From contig NC_088308.1 of NCBI RefSeq assembly GCF_910592395.1, positions 24,381,501 through 24,445,500 on the forward strand: a stretch of 64,000 bases of DNA, in the 5' to 3' direction. This DNA is from Lineus longissimus (lineage: Eukaryota; Nemertea; Pilidiophora; Heteronemertea; Lineidae). Position numbers and translations under genes: made by a program. The notes under the pieces are model-generated. The model was not told the DNA's origin and searched no databases. It saw only the letters and a program-made list of their open reading frames with translations. How positions within the stretch are numbered: the first letter of the stretch is position 1; each line of letters begins with the position of its first letter. Shown here piece after piece: positions 63,091-64,000 of the stretch.

Positions 63091-64000
63091 TAACTTACAT
63101 TGGTCAGAGGACATTTTACTGAGTGGAGAAAACCTAATGGGAAGCCGAAGACTGCCGATCAAGGATCATAATCCGGTGAGGTGGGAAATGGTCGGGCGGT
63201 GCCCATTGGGTGAGTCCAACGACGACCACAACAGCGAAATTTCTAAAATTTTGCACTTGTTTATCATTTAAAAGTTCGTATTTCACTTATATTCCTCAGT
63301 TTTCAAGTTTTAAGCTTTGATTGATTGATAAAATTAACTGTCGGCTATCTATTGTCTAAAACAGCATACATAATTATACTACGAAAAACTTCTGTTGTCT
63401 CTCTTGACACTAACATTTCCAGTTCTGCGCCTTGCAATTGCATTGCAAATTGCATGACAATTATATAGGCCCTACTTGCATTACGAGTAGGCCTAGGCCT
63501 AGTAGGCTTATAGTGCATGAGAGGAGTCCAGTGCAAAGCCAAAAGTCACTCATAAATCTGGCACTGCCATGATTTTGCCCATTGGCTGCATAGTACATTC
63601 AGCCACAGGCCAAGGCCACTGAATCAAGTGTCACTGTCAGTTGAGTTAGGGGTCAAAATATCGTAAAAGAAGGGTTCAGGCAGAGAAATATAGTCCTAGG
63701 CCTACTACTAGTAGTGGGAGCAAGACTGATGTCATTACTCATTGATGAAGAAATCCAAAGAGGTCTCAAACTCCCAAGCCTTGCGCCTGTCCCAAGGCAC
63801 AGACTTTATTTTGAAGCCAGGAGAGTGATCACTAATCTTGATCTTGTTCTATGTAATTTCAGATCTCGATGAATAGGGGCCTACATGATATGATACCTGA
63901 TTTCAACCCTGTGAACGATAAGTTGGTTTCAGCATTATTTCTGGAGCTAAAGAACGCAGAATAATATGACAACTGTTGTTGAAGAGGGTGTCCTTCAGAG

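Larger units (their letters stand above)
61562..64000. other. MTHFD2 3' UTR and right flank
   Basis: Long 3' flank with AATAAA at 62544-62549 and 62851-62856, then a SINE on the minus strand. From about 63100 to the end there are TAGGCCTA-like palindromes but no recognised exon. The last bases (GGGTGTCCTTCAGAG) recall the foldback element family and may be the edge of another copy. Confidence 0.5.

Overview
This is a eukaryotic window: a compact, intron-rich invertebrate genome with GT-AG introns of about 0.1-7 kb, short exons and tRNA-derived repeats. The gene set is metazoan: a Cys-loop acetylcholine receptor, TOMM22, a DESI/PPPDE protease, a MARCHF1/8 E3 ligase, ASPSCR1/TUG, a C2H2 zinc-finger protein and MTHFD2. 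A nicotinic receptor with a PAK-type selectivity filter, together with abundant TACATGTA and TAGGCCTA palindromes, suggests a marine spiralian such as a mollusc, annelid or brachiopod relative. The species cannot be fixed from the sequence. All exon joins below were made by hand from splice signals, reading phase and family resemblance.

Layout. 0.6-9.9 kb (+): the 3' half of a nicotinic receptor alpha-type subunit gene, with two tandem same-length exons that each encode the pore-lining TM2 helix. 9.9-20.2 kb: a gene-poor stretch with a tRNA-like fossil and a 130-bp inverted repeat. 20.2-21.9 kb (+): an unrecognised two-TM coiled-coil membrane protein. 22.7-26.1 kb: a 3.4-kb satellite of ~70-bp units with higher-order repeats. 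27.0-28.1 kb (-): TOMM22. 28.5-32.5 kb (+): a DESI-type peptidase with a long helical C-terminal extension, head to head with TOMM22. 36.6-46.9 kb (-): a MARCHF1/8-type membrane E3 ligase with repeat-filled introns. 48.4-57.5 kb (+): ASPSCR1/TUG, divergent from the MARCHF gene, with a seven-finger C2H2 gene (or alternative 3' end) inside its penultimate intron. 58.6-61.6 kb (+): mitochondrial MTHFD2.

The genes do not form an operon or single pathway. Two head-to-head pairs (TOMM22/DESI and MARCHF/ASPSCR1) probably share promoter regions. The observations most worth following are the charge-swapped duplicate TM2 exons of the receptor, the phase-matched zinc-finger exon inside ASPSCR1, the extended DESI protein, and the satellite family present both as a large array and as a small block in the MARCHF/ASPSCR1 intergenic region.
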